From positions 1 to 64,000 of the forward strand of contig NZ_JABBJJ010000015.1 in the NCBI RefSeq assembly GCF_012933655.1: a stretch of DNA of 64,000 bases, written 5' to 3'. The notes below the pieces were generated by a model. It saw nothing but the letters and a program-made list of their open reading frames with translations, was not told the DNA's origin and did not search any database. Position numbers and translations under genes: made by a program. The DNA comes from Pyxidicoccus fallax. GTDB lineage: Bacteria; Myxococcota; Myxococcia; Myxococcales; Myxococcaceae. Positions 1 to 9,168 of this stretch are shown piece by piece (the stretch's first letter is position 1; each line of letters begins with the position of its first letter).

Positions 1-2
1 TG

Positions 3-221
3 GGGGAGGCGACGGTGGGAGAGTACGGGGTCGCGCTGGTGAGCCGGGCGCTGGCGTTGATGGCGACGGACGCCCAGGAAGCGGCCTACGAGGCGGCTGG
101 CCGGCAGGGGTACTTCGGATTGAAGGCCCTGACCCGGAGTTTTGACGAATCGCGCCCGGTTGATGCGTGGGCGCTGGATGGGCTGACCCGGGTGACTCCC
201 GGACAGGCCCTCCGGAAGTGA
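3..221 (+). CDS. C-terminal end of an unidentified protein (5' end outside window)
   Basis: The reading frame is open from the left edge of the window to a TGA at 219-221, so this is probably the tail of a gene that begins upstream. The visible part encodes about 72 residues rich in Ala, with an end that reads TRVTPGQALRK. I recognise no domain in it. An internal ATG or GTG could also start a small separate protein, but no convincing ribosome binding site is visible inside the window. It is followed after 16 bases by the DedA gene on the same strand, so the two may be co-transcribed. Confidence 0.4.
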   Translation, partial: GEATVGEYGVALVSRALALMATDAQEAAYEAAGRQGYFGLKALTRSFDESRPVDAWALDGLTRVTPGQALRK

Positions 222-237
222 ACGGACGGGACAACGC

Positions 238-1041
238 GTGCAAGAACTCCTCACCAACCTGCTCGGCGACTCACAGGGCTTCTTCGCCTATGCCACCGTG
301 TTCGGCATCCTGGTGGCCTGTGGTCTCGGCGTTCCGCTTCCCGAGGACATCTCGCTCATCCTCGGAGGCTTCCTCGCGCACAAGGGCGCGGCCAGCCTGC
401 CCGTGATGATGGTGGTGGGCTTCGCCGGCATCCTCGTCGGTGACAGCCTCATCTTCCTCGCCGGCCGCCGGCTGGGCGCGAAGCTGGGCCGCGGCTCGGA
501 GGGCGCCGGGGGCTTCTTCGCCCGCATCGTCACGCCCGAGAAACGCGCCAAGGTGGAAGGGCTCTTCGAGAAGCACGGGCAGAAGATTGTCTGCATCGCC
601 CGCTTCATGCCGGGCGTGCGCGCGGTGACGTACTTCACCGCGGGCTCCGTGCGGATGTCCTACTGGAGCTTCATCTTCTGGGACGGCCTGGCCGCGCTGC
701 TGTCCGCGCCCGTGTTCATCTGGCTCGGCTTCCACTTCGGTGGCGAGCTGGACATGCTCATCAGCAAGTTCAAGGAAGGCCAGTTCGTGGTCATGGGCGT
801 GCTCGCCGTGGCCGCCGTCGGCTACTTCGTGTGGCGCCGGAAGCGCCAGCAGAAGCAGGCCCGGTACGCGAATGCCACGCACGTGCCCGCCATGGTGGAG
901 CCGGTGGCCGTGGCCGCCCCCGTGCGCAACACCGTGACGGGCGTCGGCGAGCCCCTGTTCGACGTGAAGTCCCCGGCCGCCCCGGCTCCGGAGAAGGTCT
1001 CCGCCTCCTCCGAGTCCGTGCGCGGACTGCAGAAGACCTGA
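238..1041 (+). CDS. DedA family (SNARE-associated) membrane protein
   Basis: The 267-residue protein has the DedA pattern: an N-terminal segment with a GVPLPEDISLILGG motif near residues 31-44, then a conserved amphipathic region with the ARFMPGVRAVTYFTAG motif, and hydrophobic helices through residue 200. DedA proteins are inner-membrane proteins linked to undecaprenyl-phosphate or phospholipid flipping and to membrane homeostasis; the exact substrate of this one cannot be told. A charged stretch (RRKRQQKQ) follows the last helix. An Ala/Pro-rich tail of about 60 residues, longer than in the usual 200-220 residue DedA proteins, is probably disordered and cytoplasmic. The start is GTG at 238, just after a GGACGGG stretch. 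The gene converges on the VOC gene with only 29 bases between stops. Confidence 0.88.
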   Translation: MQELLTNLLGDSQGFFAYATVFGILVACGLGVPLPEDISLILGGFLAHKGAASLPVMMVVGFAGILVGDSLIFLAGRRLGAKLGRGSEGAGGFFARIVTPEKRAKVEGLFEKHGQKIVCIARFMPGVRAVTYFTAGSVRMSYWSFIFWDGLAALLSAPVFIWLGFHFGGELDMLISKFKEGQFVVMGVLAVAAVGYFVWRRKRQQKQARYANATHVPAMVEPVAVAAPVRNTVTGVGEPLFDVKSPAAPAPEKVSASSESVRGLQKT

Positions 1042-1070
1042 GGCTCGCGGGCCTCGCCGCGACGGGGGGC

Positions 1071-1529
1071 TCAGCGCCCCTCGTAGGCGCGCTCGAGGCC
1101 GGCGATGTCGATCTTCTTCATCCCCAGCATCGCCTGCACCACGCGCCCGGCCTTCGCCGGGTCCTTGTCTCCCATCAGGCGCATCAGGACCGAGGGGATG
1201 ATCTGCCAGGACACCCCGAACCGGTCCTCCAGCCAGCCGCACGGCTTGTGCTTGCCGCCGCCCTCCGTGAGCCGGTCCCACAGCGCGTCCACCTCGGCCT
1301 GGGTCTCGCAGTTCACGAAGAGCGAGATGCCCTCCGAGAACTTGAACGTCGGCCCGCCGTTGTAGGCCAGGAATGGCTGCCCCTCGAGTTCGAAGGTGAC
1401 CGACGTCGCCGCGCCGTTCGGTCCCCGTGCGACCGAGACGATGCGCGAGTTCTTGAACACCGACGTGTAGAGCTTCGCTGCCTCCTCCGCCTGGTCGTTG
1501 AACATCAGGAACGGGGTGATTTTCTGCAT
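1071..1529 (-). CDS. VOC family protein (PhnB / 3-demethylubiquinone methyltransferase-like fold)
   Basis: The 152-residue protein begins MQKITPFLMFNDQAEEAAKLY and contains KNSRIVSV, a FELEGQPFLAYNGGP strand, and a GWLEDRFGVSWQIIP segment near residues 98-112. These are the hallmarks of the PhnB-type branch of the vicinal oxygen chelate superfamily. Members bind a metal in a beta-alpha-beta-beta-beta fold, and most have no proven reaction; the old family name 3-demethylubiquinone-9 3-methyltransferase is misleading. Length is normal for the family. The gene lies alone, convergent with the DedA gene, so its neighbours do not suggest a substrate. Confidence 0.88.
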   Translation of the reverse strand: MQKITPFLMFNDQAEEAAKLYTSVFKNSRIVSVARGPNGAATSVTFELEGQPFLAYNGGPTFKFSEGISLFVNCETQAEVDALWDRLTEGGGKHKPCGWLEDRFGVSWQIIPSVLMRLMGDKDPAKAGRVVQAMLGMKKIDIAGLERAYEGR

Positions 1530-1653
1530 GGGGGCGCCCTCCGTGGGTCCGGCGACCTGGATTGGCGCCGGCCTTTGTCCCTATGTCGGAGCAGCGGATT
1601 TCGGCTCGACATGCCCCGCGTCTTTTTTGATGGGGGACTGGTGCCGCGGCGCG

Positions 1654-2883
1654 TCAGCCCTTGAAGCCGCCGAGGATGGACCAGAGCGCGAACCCGAGGA
1701 TGGACACGCCGATGAGGATGAAGAGGCGGCTGAAGCCGGGGGTGTCCTGGCTCAGCACGGCGTTCCAGGGCTTGTCGGCGGGCACATAGGCGATGACCTG
1801 CTGGCCCGTGCTGTAGCGCCGGGCATGGATGGCCTCGGTCCCATCGACATTGAAGCGAGTGCCCTCGTGGGTGACGCCGTCGAGGACGAACTGGTAGCGG
1901 ATGGCACCGTGCTCCACCTTCTGCTTCTGGTTCTTCTGCCCGGTCCTCTGCGTCTCCCAGGTCCTCGCCGAGGTGATGACCGCCGGGACGGAGCGCCATG
2001 CGAGGCTGTCTCGGGCCGCCAGCGTGACGTCGATGCCGTAGACGAGGAAGAAGAGCCCACCGGGGATGAGGACGAACGCGTAGGGGGGCACGCCCGAGAA
2101 GCGCCAGCGCCTGACGGCCTTCGCGGGCCTCGCGGCAGTGGCATCCGTGGGCGGCGGGTGCTTCACGGTGAGCGCCACCCGCGCGGTGCTTCCGCGTGAG
2201 CCCTGCCGCGCGAGCAGCGTGGCCAGCACGTGGGGATTGCTCACCTCGGCGAGCGGCACCTCCAGATGTCGCGAGGCCGCCTCCACGCGGAGCAGGGCCT
2301 GATGCTCCGAGAGCTCCAGGGCCACCTCGCGCACGTCCTGGAGCGGTATCCGCCGCGCCGTCTTCACTTCGCGCCGCAGGTCGAGGAACCGGGGGCCCAG
2401 CCACAGGACGCCGAAGCCCAGGCCGTGCTCACGCTCCTTCTGCTCCAGGGCCCGTTCGACCTGGGCCTCCAGCGGCGCACGGGCGAGCGCCTCTACCAGG
2501 AGGGCCTCCAAGGGCCACTCGCGGCCGAAGACCACCGCCTCGTCACCGAAGCGCAGCGTGAGGCTCCCGAGCGGAGCTCCCCGGGTGGCACCGGTGGGAG
2601 GCGCCAGCTCCACGGAGGTGAGGGCGCTCCACGGCCAGCGGCCGAAGCCGCGTCGCAGTCCCTCCGCGTCGAGCGTGGCGGTGCGATGCAGCGTTCGCGA
2701 GGGACGCAGCGCGAACCCGAGCACTCCCGCCACGAGCACCGCGCGCACCGAAGGGGGCAGCCCTCCCGTCACGGCCGCGAGCACTCCCGCCGCGAGCGCG
2801 AGGAACAGGCGCCGGAGGAACTGCTTCCGGAGCCAGTCGCGATCCCTCTGGAGCACGACGGGCGTGGTGGACGGGGCAATCAC
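1654..2883 (-). CDS. DUF3592 domain membrane protein
   Basis: This 409-residue protein has two parts. The N-terminal half begins with a hydrophobic pair of segments (about residues 25-60) followed by a soluble, charged region with repeated aliphatic strands. The C-terminal part (about residues 265-409) is a typical DUF3592 domain: a membrane segment (YAFVLIPGGLFFLVYGIDV), an extracytoplasmic beta domain with WRSVPAVITSARTWE and an AYVPADKPWNAVL stretch, and a final membrane helix ending in LGGFKG. DUF3592 proteins have no established biochemical role. The start at 2883 gives MIAPSTTPVVLQRDRDW. It is divergent from the patatin-like gene. Confidence 0.75.
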   Translation of the reverse strand: MIAPSTTPVVLQRDRDWLRKQFLRRLFLALAAGVLAAVTGGLPPSVRAVLVAGVLGFALRPSRTLHRTATLDAEGLRRGFGRWPWSALTSVELAPPTGATRGAPLGSLTLRFGDEAVVFGREWPLEALLVEALARAPLEAQVERALEQKEREHGLGFGVLWLGPRFLDLRREVKTARRIPLQDVREVALELSEHQALLRVEAASRHLEVPLAEVSNPHVLATLLARQGSRGSTARVALTVKHPPPTDATAARPAKAVRRWRFSGVPPYAFVLIPGGLFFLVYGIDVTLAARDSLAWRSVPAVITSARTWETQRTGQKNQKQKVEHGAIRYQFVLDGVTHEGTRFNVDGTEAIHARRYSTGQQVIAYVPADKPWNAVLSQDTPGFSRLFILIGVSILGFALWSILGGFKG

Positions 2884-3001
2884 GAGGGGAAGTGTCGCAT
2901 GGGCGGGTGTGTGACAGACAAGAGGGGGTGGGCGCGCGGTTCACTGGAGAGCGCACGGGGTGCCCCGGGGATTGATGGTGTCAGAGGGACCAGCAAGGCT
3001 G

Positions 3002-5455
3002 ATGCGGATGACGAGCGCCAACCTCGCCGCGTGTGCTGTCCTCCTCACCGCCCTGCCGGTGCTGGGCCAGTCCCCCGTTGTCGATGTCGCGCCGGATGGC
3101 GGGACTCCCGACGCGGAGACCCGAAGCGTGTACATGGGCACGGAGTTCCCCGCCGATCACGTGGCGGACCCGGCCGCCGCGCGCGCGCTGACGGTCGCCA
3201 CGGAGCAGAGCGCTCCGGCCCTCGTGGTCAGCGGCGGCATCAGCCTCGGTGCGTACCAGGCGGGGTTCACCTCCACGCTCGTGCGGTTCTGGAGCATCGC
3301 TCGCGCGAAGGGCGGGCCCGGGGCCGGCGACCCGACGCCGCGCGTGTGGACGGGGGCCTCGGCCGGCGCGGTGAATGCGCTGCTGGGGGGACTGGCCTCG
3401 TGCGACCCCGCCTTCGAGCAGGCCCGGTGGGCTCCCGAGGAGAGCCTGTTCTGGACCGTCTGGGTCCAGCAGCTCGACCTGGAGGAGCTGCTGCCCTGGG
3501 ACGATGACGACCGGAGCAACCACCTCTTCAGCGCGCCCCACATGGAGCGGACGCTCGCGCTCATCCAGGCGCAGGCGGAGCAGCCGCGCTTCCGGCCGGA
3601 CTGCTCGTTCGCCTTCGGCCTCACGGTGACGAACCTGCGCGGCCGGGACATTCCCTTCGGCTGGGGAGGCCCGGACTCCAAGGCGGAGCTGACGCGCGTC
3701 ACCGAGAAGCTGGTCCTCCAGGTGATGACGCGGGCGGATGGGTCGCTCACCGCGCGCCTGCCCTTCACACGGGGCGCCTCGAGCGCGACGGTGCCGTACC
3801 TCGAGCTCGACCCGGAGGAGCGAATCCACTACCCGGCGCTCGGGGAGACTCCGGCGGACGACGCGGGCGGCCAGGAGGTCTCCCTCCAGAACCTGCTGCT
3901 CACCCCGCAGGCGTCGGGGGCCTTCCCGCTCGCGTTCCCTCCCGTCGCCGTCGACGTGTCGTTCTTCGACATGACCCGGTGGGAGCCGAAGCAGACGCTG
4001 AAGCTGGTGGACGGCGGCTTCCTCAACAACAACCCGGTGGACCTGGCGGTGCGGCTCGGGGCCCGGTGGGTGGGAGGGGAGGGCACGGGCTTCAATCGCT
4101 CGCGCTTCCCCGTGGTGTACCTGGACCAGGACGTCGTCGACTGGACGTGGAAGCCCTCCGAGACGCCGCGCGCGAGCCTCGGCCCGCTGGAGGAGACGTA
4201 CTTCCAGCACGTGGGCCGGCTGATGCGGGCGGCGCAGGACAGCGTCGTGCTCGACACGCTGGAGCAGGACCCGAACCTGTCGGGCCGCATCAAGATTCCG
4301 CACCGCGGCTTCGTGCTCCCCTCGGAGTACCAGTTCGCGATGATGGGCTTCTTCGACCGGCGCTTCCGCCAGCACGACTTCTACCGTGGCATGCAGGACG
4401 CCATCCGCTTCCTGTCCACGCAGCTCACGTCGACGCGCGCCGTGGAGGACCTGGTGCCGCGCGTCCGCGGAGAGACGCTCGGGGCGCGGGAGCAGCGCAT
4501 CCGCGAGGTGCTCGGCATCGCCTCCGAGGGCTTCCGGTGCGTGGCGGACGGGGCCTGCGAGGCCGCCGAGGATGGTGTCCAGCTGGGGAAGCTCCGCGCC
4601 GCCACGGAGGAACTGACGAAGACCGCGAGGGAGAGGGCGCTGAGACGTGATGGCGGGGTGAAGACGTCGGACGCCGCGGAGAAGAATCCCGGGCTGAAGC
4701 ACGACGACGTGGATGACCTGCTCGCGGCGCTCGGGAAGGTGGGCTACGAGTACAGCGAGGGCGTCATGGGCGTGGCGAAGGCCACGGGCTCGCGCGGCGA
4801 TCTGCGGCCGGTGCGCGTGCGCGTGGGCCGGGCCTTCCACGACCTGGTGTCGCGCCAGAAGAGCGGGCTGCGGATCGCGCTGCGTCCGGCGGGGGCGGCG
4901 TTCCTGGATGACTGGCTGACGTATACGCCGCCGCGTCAGGCGCTCACGGTCCACCTGAGCCGCCAGCGGGGACCGGGGCTGGGCTGGGAGATACCCCTGG
5001 CATTCACCGCCCACGAGGAGCGGCGGGAGGAGGGCGGGGTGTCGGACCGCAGCGAGTGGCGGTTCGGCGTCTCCGTGTCCGGGTTCGGCGTGCGGGACAT
5101 GGACCAATTGGTGCCGAACGAGACGCGGATGCGGCTCGTCACGCTCGGGACATACGCGGATTTCGTCTCGGACATGGACGGCTTCGGCGGGACGTTCAAG
5201 TGGCTGCAGGGAGGCCCGTATGTGCGTCTACGGGCGGGCCTGGGCGCCTCTGGCAGCTACCTGAGAGACCCGGAGGAGTTCTCGTTCCTGCTCCCCGAGG
5301 CCCGGCTTGGCGTGGACGTGGCGGAGCTGGTGGGCCTGCGGCTGAGCGTGCCGCTGTACCTCGTGAAGAAGTCCGAGGACGGGTGGCACGACGGGACGCC
5401 CAAGATCTTCAAGGAGACAGGCCTGGGCGTGGAGATGTTGTTCACCTGGTGGTGA
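3002..5455 (+). CDS. Secreted patatin-like phospholipase with C-terminal beta-rich domain
   Basis: I place the start at the ATG at 3002, which gives a clean signal peptide (MRMTSANLAACAVLLTALPVLGQ). An in-frame GTG at 2960 would put 14 extra residues in front of it. The mature part carries all patatin landmarks: the glycine-rich oxyanion loop SGGISLGAYQAG (residues 77-88), the nucleophile elbow GASAGA with Ser121, and the DGGF motif with Asp337 followed by NNNP. These form the Ser-Asp dyad of patatin lipid acyl hydrolases. The roughly 300 residues after the patatin domain end in alternating beta-strand-like segments and a final LFTWW. This resembles the barrel-like tail of patatin proteins that sit in or cross the outer membrane, but that reading is tentative. 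At 817 residues it is much longer than a bare patatin domain. Confidence 0.85.
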   Translation: MRMTSANLAACAVLLTALPVLGQSPVVDVAPDGGTPDAETRSVYMGTEFPADHVADPAAARALTVATEQSAPALVVSGGISLGAYQAGFTSTLVRFWSIARAKGGPGAGDPTPRVWTGASAGAVNALLGGLASCDPAFEQARWAPEESLFWTVWVQQLDLEELLPWDDDDRSNHLFSAPHMERTLALIQAQAEQPRFRPDCSFAFGLTVTNLRGRDIPFGWGGPDSKAELTRVTEKLVLQVMTRADGSLTARLPFTRGASSATVPYLELDPEERIHYPALGETPADDAGGQEVSLQNLLLTPQASGAFPLAFPPVAVDVSFFDMTRWEPKQTLKLVDGGFLNNNPVDLAVRLGARWVGGEGTGFNRSRFPVVYLDQDVVDWTWKPSETPRASLGPLEETYFQHVGRLMRAAQDSVVLDTLEQDPNLSGRIKIPHRGFVLPSEYQFAMMGFFDRRFRQHDFYRGMQDAIRFLSTQLTSTRAVEDLVPRVRGETLGAREQRIREVLGIASEGFRCVADGACEAAEDGVQLGKLRAATEELTKTARERALRRDGGVKTSDAAEKNPGLKHDDVDDLLAALGKVGYEYSEGVMGVAKATGSRGDLRPVRVRVGRAFHDLVSRQKSGLRIALRPAGAAFLDDWLTYTPPRQALTVHLSRQRGPGLGWEIPLAFTAHEERREEGGVSDRSEWRFGVSVSGFGVRDMDQLVPNETRMRLVTLGTYADFVSDMDGFGGTFKWLQGGPYVRLRAGLGASGSYLRDPEEFSFLLPEARLGVDVAELVGLRLSVPLYLVKKSEDGWHDGTPKIFKETGLGVEMLFTWW

Positions 5456-5537
5456 GGCCTGGGCGCTCCCGGCATTCCCGGGCATGTGCGGTTGCGGACG
5501 GATCCCCGCGTGACTACCTGCACCCCCAGGAGTCCGG

Positions 5538-7313
5538 ATGAGCACCGAGCCCACCACCGAACCAACCCTGCCAGTGGACCCCGGGCTCGCCGAGCACCAG
5601 GGAATGTGGGCGGACGCGCTGCGGGCCGTGGCCCAGGGGTGGCGGTTCCGGGCGAAGGCGGGGCGCCTGGGAGAACACTCCCTCGTCGGGGTCCTTCACC
5701 TGGCCTCCCTGTTCGAGAACGCGGCGAGCCTCCTGGATGCGCGAGGTGGCACGGCGGGGGGAAGTCCCCGCGTGACCGACGGCGGAGCCATCGAGGAGGA
5801 GCTTCGCCAGAGCGAGGAACGCTTCCGGCTGCTCGTGGACAGCGTGCTCGACTACGGCATCTTCATCCTCGACCCGGAGGGCCGGGTCTCCACCTGGAAT
5901 GCCGGCGCCGAGCGCATCAAGGGGTGGCGGGCCGAGGAAATCATCGGCCGTCCGTTCACGCTCTTCTACACGCCCGAAGCGCTGGCCCGGGCGCATCCGC
6001 AGGAGGAGCTGAAGATTGCCACCCGCGAGGGGCGCTACCACGAGGAGGGCTGGCGCATCCGGAAGGACGGTTCCCGGTTCTGGGCGGATGTGACCATCAC
6101 CGCGCTCCGCGACGCCACCGGAAGGCTCCGGGGTTTCGCCAAGGTGACCCGGGACCTCACGGAGCGCAAACGCTCGGAGGAGGCCCTCGACGCGCAGCGG
6201 GAGAACTTCGAGCTGCTCGTCCAGAGTGTGCGGGACTACGCCATCTTCATGCTCGACCCGGAGGGGCGGATCGTCAGCTGGAACGAGGGCGCCAGGAGGC
6301 TCAAGGGCTACGAGGCGCCGGAAATCATCGGCCAGCACTTCTCTCGCTTCTACATGGAGGAAGACCGGAAGCGGGGCCACCCCGCGGAGGAGCTGGAGAT
6401 TGCCATCCGCGAGGGGCGCTACCGCGAGGAGGGCTGGCGCATCCGCAAGGACGGCTCCCGGTTCTGGGCGGATGTGACCATCACCGCCCTGTTCAAGGAC
6501 GGAGTGCTGAAGGGCTTCGCGAAGGTGACGCGAGACCTCACGGACCGGATGAAGCAGGAGCAGGCGCTTCAGCAGGCGAACCTCGACCTGGAACGGCGGG
6601 TTCAGGAACGCACCGCCGAGCTGCAGGTGGTGAACGCCGAGCTGGAGTCGTTCAGTTACTCGGTCTCGCATGACCTCCGCGCACCGCTTCGGGCCATCTC
6701 CGGTTTCAGCAGGGTCCTGCTGGAGGACTACAGCGCTGGGCAGCCGCTGGACGAGGAGGGACTGCGGTACCTGGAGCGGATCAGCGCTGGCGGTCAGCGC
6801 ATGGCCGACCTCATCGACGACCTGCTCAAGCTCTCACGGGTGACCCGCGCGCCGTGCCGGCGCGTGCCGGTGGACCTCGCGGACCTTGCCCGAGAGGTGG
6901 TCGAGGGCTTGAGCCGGCAGACGCCGGAGCGAGCCGTGAGGGTCACCCTCACGCCCACGGCGCGGGCGCTGGGGGACCCCCATCTGCTTCGGCAGGTGCT
7001 CGAGAACCTGCTCGGCAACGCCTGGAAGTTCACGGGCCGGACGCCGGACCCGAGCATCGAGTTCGGGACCCAGGAGAAGAACGGCGAGCGTCTGTTCTTC
7101 GTCCGGGACAATGGCGCCGGCTTCGACATGGCCCACGCGGGCAAGCTCTTCACGGCCTTCCACCGGCTGCACGAGGCCAGCGACTTCGAGGGGACGGGCA
7201 TCGGGCTCGCCACGGTCCAGCGCATCATCCACCGCCATGGCGGCAGGATCTGGGCCGAGAGCCAACCGGGGCAGGGCGCCACCTTCTGGTTCACGGTGGC
7301 GCCTCACGCATAG
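5538..7313 (+). CDS. PAS-PAS sensor histidine kinase
   Basis: The 591-residue protein has no obvious membrane segment. Two PAS domains (about residues 93-200 and 220-330) are followed by a coiled-coil (QQANLDLERRVQERTAELQ), a HisKA domain with the H box YSVSHDLRAPL (phospho-acceptor His378), and a HATPase domain with an N box (LENLLGNAWKF), a DNGAGF G1 box and a GTGIGLATV G2 box. The two PAS domains are very alike in their C-terminal halves, both containing EEGWRIRKDGSRFWADVTIT, so they arose by duplication. It is a cytosolic two-component kinase with no response regulator beside it. The ATG at 5538 is preceded by CAGGAG at 5527-5532. Confidence 0.92.
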   Translation: MSTEPTTEPTLPVDPGLAEHQGMWADALRAVAQGWRFRAKAGRLGEHSLVGVLHLASLFENAASLLDARGGTAGGSPRVTDGGAIEEELRQSEERFRLLVDSVLDYGIFILDPEGRVSTWNAGAERIKGWRAEEIIGRPFTLFYTPEALARAHPQEELKIATREGRYHEEGWRIRKDGSRFWADVTITALRDATGRLRGFAKVTRDLTERKRSEEALDAQRENFELLVQSVRDYAIFMLDPEGRIVSWNEGARRLKGYEAPEIIGQHFSRFYMEEDRKRGHPAEELEIAIREGRYREEGWRIRKDGSRFWADVTITALFKDGVLKGFAKVTRDLTDRMKQEQALQQANLDLERRVQERTAELQVVNAELESFSYSVSHDLRAPLRAISGFSRVLLEDYSAGQPLDEEGLRYLERISAGGQRMADLIDDLLKLSRVTRAPCRRVPVDLADLAREVVEGLSRQTPERAVRVTLTPTARALGDPHLLRQVLENLLGNAWKFTGRTPDPSIEFGTQEKNGERLFFVRDNGAGFDMAHAGKLFTAFHRLHEASDFEGTGIGLATVQRIIHRHGGRIWAESQPGQGATFWFTVAPHA

Positions 7314-7328
7314 TTGGAGGGGAAGGGC

Positions 7329-8021
7329 TCAGCGCTTCACGCGGTAGCGCACCCAGAGCATGTCGGCCTTGCGCTTGCGCATGGAGATGAGCTCCAGCGG
7401 GCGCGCGACGGCGCGTCCTTCCTTCGCGTCGAACAGTGACGGAGTGCCGATGCCACCGTCGGCGACGGGCGCAATCACCAGACTCAGCTCGTCGATGAGG
7501 TCCGCGGCCAGGAAGGAGCCGTTGATCTTCCCGCCGCCTTCCAGCAGCAGCTTCTGGATGCCGAATTCCCGGGCGAGCTTCTGGAGCACCCGCTTGAGGT
7601 TCAGCGTCTTGCTGCCGCCGAACAGATAGGAGACGCCCCGCTCCTGGAGGAAGGCGAGGTAGTCGTCGGAGACCTCCTCGGTCAGCACGGTGATGACGTG
7701 CTCCTCGTCGATGGAGTTCGACTTCCAGGTGAGCTTGCCAGACGGGTCGAGCGCGATGGCGTAGGACTCGGCGTCGCGCTTCGCGATGAAGTCCTTCCGG
7801 GGAATGGGCTCCGAGGACTTGCGCTTCGGGACCTTGGACTTCCCGGCGTAGGGCTCCATGGAGACCCGGCCGATGATCCACGCGTCCGCGCCGAAGGTCT
7901 TCGCCGTGCGCTCGTACTCGGCCGAGGCCTCGTCTTGCAGGTTCCAGGGCTTCGTCACGATGCGCCCGTCGATCGAGGGCACCATGTGACAGATCACGTA
8001 CGGCCGTGCCGCTTTTTCCAT
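7329..8021 (-). CDS. RibD C-terminal / dihydrofolate reductase-like protein
   Basis: The 230-residue protein starts at the ATG at 8021, which has an AGGAGA ribosome binding site about 6 bases upstream; a longer open frame up to 8249 lacks family features. It matches the dihydrofolate reductase-like RibD C-terminal family: an N-terminal strand with VPSIDGRIVTKPW, an AWIIGRVSMEPYAG motif, a GVSYLFGGSKTLNLKRVLQKL helix and the LLLEGGGKINGSFLAADLIDELSLVIAP segment near residues 160-190. Such proteins are NADPH-binding reductases or unassigned paralogs of riboflavin-pathway reductase. With no riboflavin genes nearby, its substrate is unknown. It converges on the PAS kinase gene. Confidence 0.87.
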   Translation of the reverse strand: MEKAARPYVICHMVPSIDGRIVTKPWNLQDEASAEYERTAKTFGADAWIIGRVSMEPYAGKSKVPKRKSSEPIPRKDFIAKRDAESYAIALDPSGKLTWKSNSIDEEHVITVLTEEVSDDYLAFLQERGVSYLFGGSKTLNLKRVLQKLAREFGIQKLLLEGGGKINGSFLAADLIDELSLVIAPVADGGIGTPSLFDAKEGRAVARPLELISMRKRKADMLWVRYRVKR

Positions 8022-8130
8022 CGCTCGTCTCCTGTGCAAACCCGATGACGCCCTGGACCATGGCACAGGCGCCTCTCGGGCGTGAGGAATGAACACTCCG
8101 TTCGACCTGGCTGCCGAGGGCGCGGTGGCC

Positions 8131-8913
8131 TCAGTGCGCGGTGAAACCCCCGTCGACCGGCAGGCCGACGCCGACCACGAAGCTCGCGCCCGGGCTGCAC
8201 AGCCACAGCACGGCGGCCGCGATCTCGTCGGCCAGACCGAGCCGCCCAATCGGCTGCTGCTTCATGATTTCGGCCATCGCGCCCGATTGGCCCTTCAGCA
8301 TGGTCTGCACCATGGGCGTGTCGATGGTGCCGGGGCAGACCGCGTTGATGCGGATGCCGCGCGGCGCATACTCGACGCCCGCGCTCTTGGTCATGCCGAG
8401 GACGGCGTGTTTGGTGCCGTGGTACGCCGCGCGCTGGGGCAGGCCGACCAGTCCCCCCAGCGACGAGCAGTTGACGATGGCGCCCGATCCTTGCGCACGC
8501 ATGATGCGCAGCTCGTGCTTCATGCACGCCCAGACGCCGAACTGGTTGACCGCCGTCACGCGGTGGAAGCTCTCGGCAAGCTCGTCCGCGGCGTCGCTCG
8601 GCGGCACCTGGATGCCGGCGTTGTTGAACGCCATGTCGAGCCGGCCGTATTCAGCGACCGCTCGGTCGACCGCGGCCGCGACCTGCGCCTCGTCGGTGAC
8701 GTCGCAGCGCACGCCGAGCGCGATGCCGCCCTCCTCGACGATTCTCGCCGCCTCCTTGGCTGCAAGCTCTCCGTCGCGGTCGGCCAACACCACGGCCGCG
8801 CCGCTCCGTGCAAAGGCGCGGGCCGTGGCGAGCCCCAGTCCCATTGCGGCACCCGTCACCAGGGCCACCTGGCCCTTGAAGTCGTAGGTCGGATTCATTG
8901 TCTCGCTCTTCAT
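8131..8913 (-). CDS. Short-chain dehydrogenase/reductase (classical SDR)
   Basis: The start is the ATG at 8913, because a GGAGGT ribosome binding site lies 7 bases upstream (complement of 8921-8926). The 260-residue protein has the classical SDR set: the NAD(P)-binding TGAAMGLG motif (residues 20-27), NNAG (97-100), catalytic Ser150/151, and Tyr164 with Lys168 in YHGTK. The PG motif (VCPGTIDTPM) follows, and the C-terminal end reads VDGGFTAH. The acidic residue after strand 2 (LADRDGE) suggests NAD(H) preference, by family rule. Substrate is unknown. It is transcribed divergently from the metallo-hydrolase gene across a 255-base gap and has the same orientation as the RibD-like gene. Confidence 0.92.
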   Translation of the reverse strand: MKSETMNPTYDFKGQVALVTGAAMGLGLATARAFARSGAAVVLADRDGELAAKEAARIVEEGGIALGVRCDVTDEAQVAAAVDRAVAEYGRLDMAFNNAGIQVPPSDAADELAESFHRVTAVNQFGVWACMKHELRIMRAQGSGAIVNCSSLGGLVGLPQRAAYHGTKHAVLGMTKSAGVEYAPRGIRINAVCPGTIDTPMVQTMLKGQSGAMAEIMKQQPIGRLGLADEIAAAVLWLCSPGASFVVGVGLPVDGGFTAH

Positions 8914-9168
8914 CTGCGGTACCTCCGGGGCGCACTGCTCTTCCGTTGCGGAGAACATGCACGCCGCCACGGCGACGAACCAGTCGTCGTCCGGTGTACG
9001 GGCTGTACAGCGCGGCTTTTCAATGCGTCGTGAGCGGCACTGTGAACCCTCCCTTAACAGCCTGTGTCTTCCGTGCCGCCTTGTGTCCGGGCCGCCCCCT
9101 GGGTACTCCTCTCGTTCCCCTGGCCGTCCGGACGCGCGCGACGGCGGGCAGGGGTAGGAGCGCTGGGC
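8914..9168. promoter_or_regulatory. Divergent intergenic region between SDR and metallo-hydrolase genes
   Basis: This 255-base gap holds both ribosome binding sites (GGAGGT for the minus-strand SDR gene and AGGAG at 9156-9160 for the plus-strand hydrolase gene). It must contain both promoters unless transcription enters from further away. I could not pick a confident -35/-10 pair or an operator. Confidence 0.4.
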
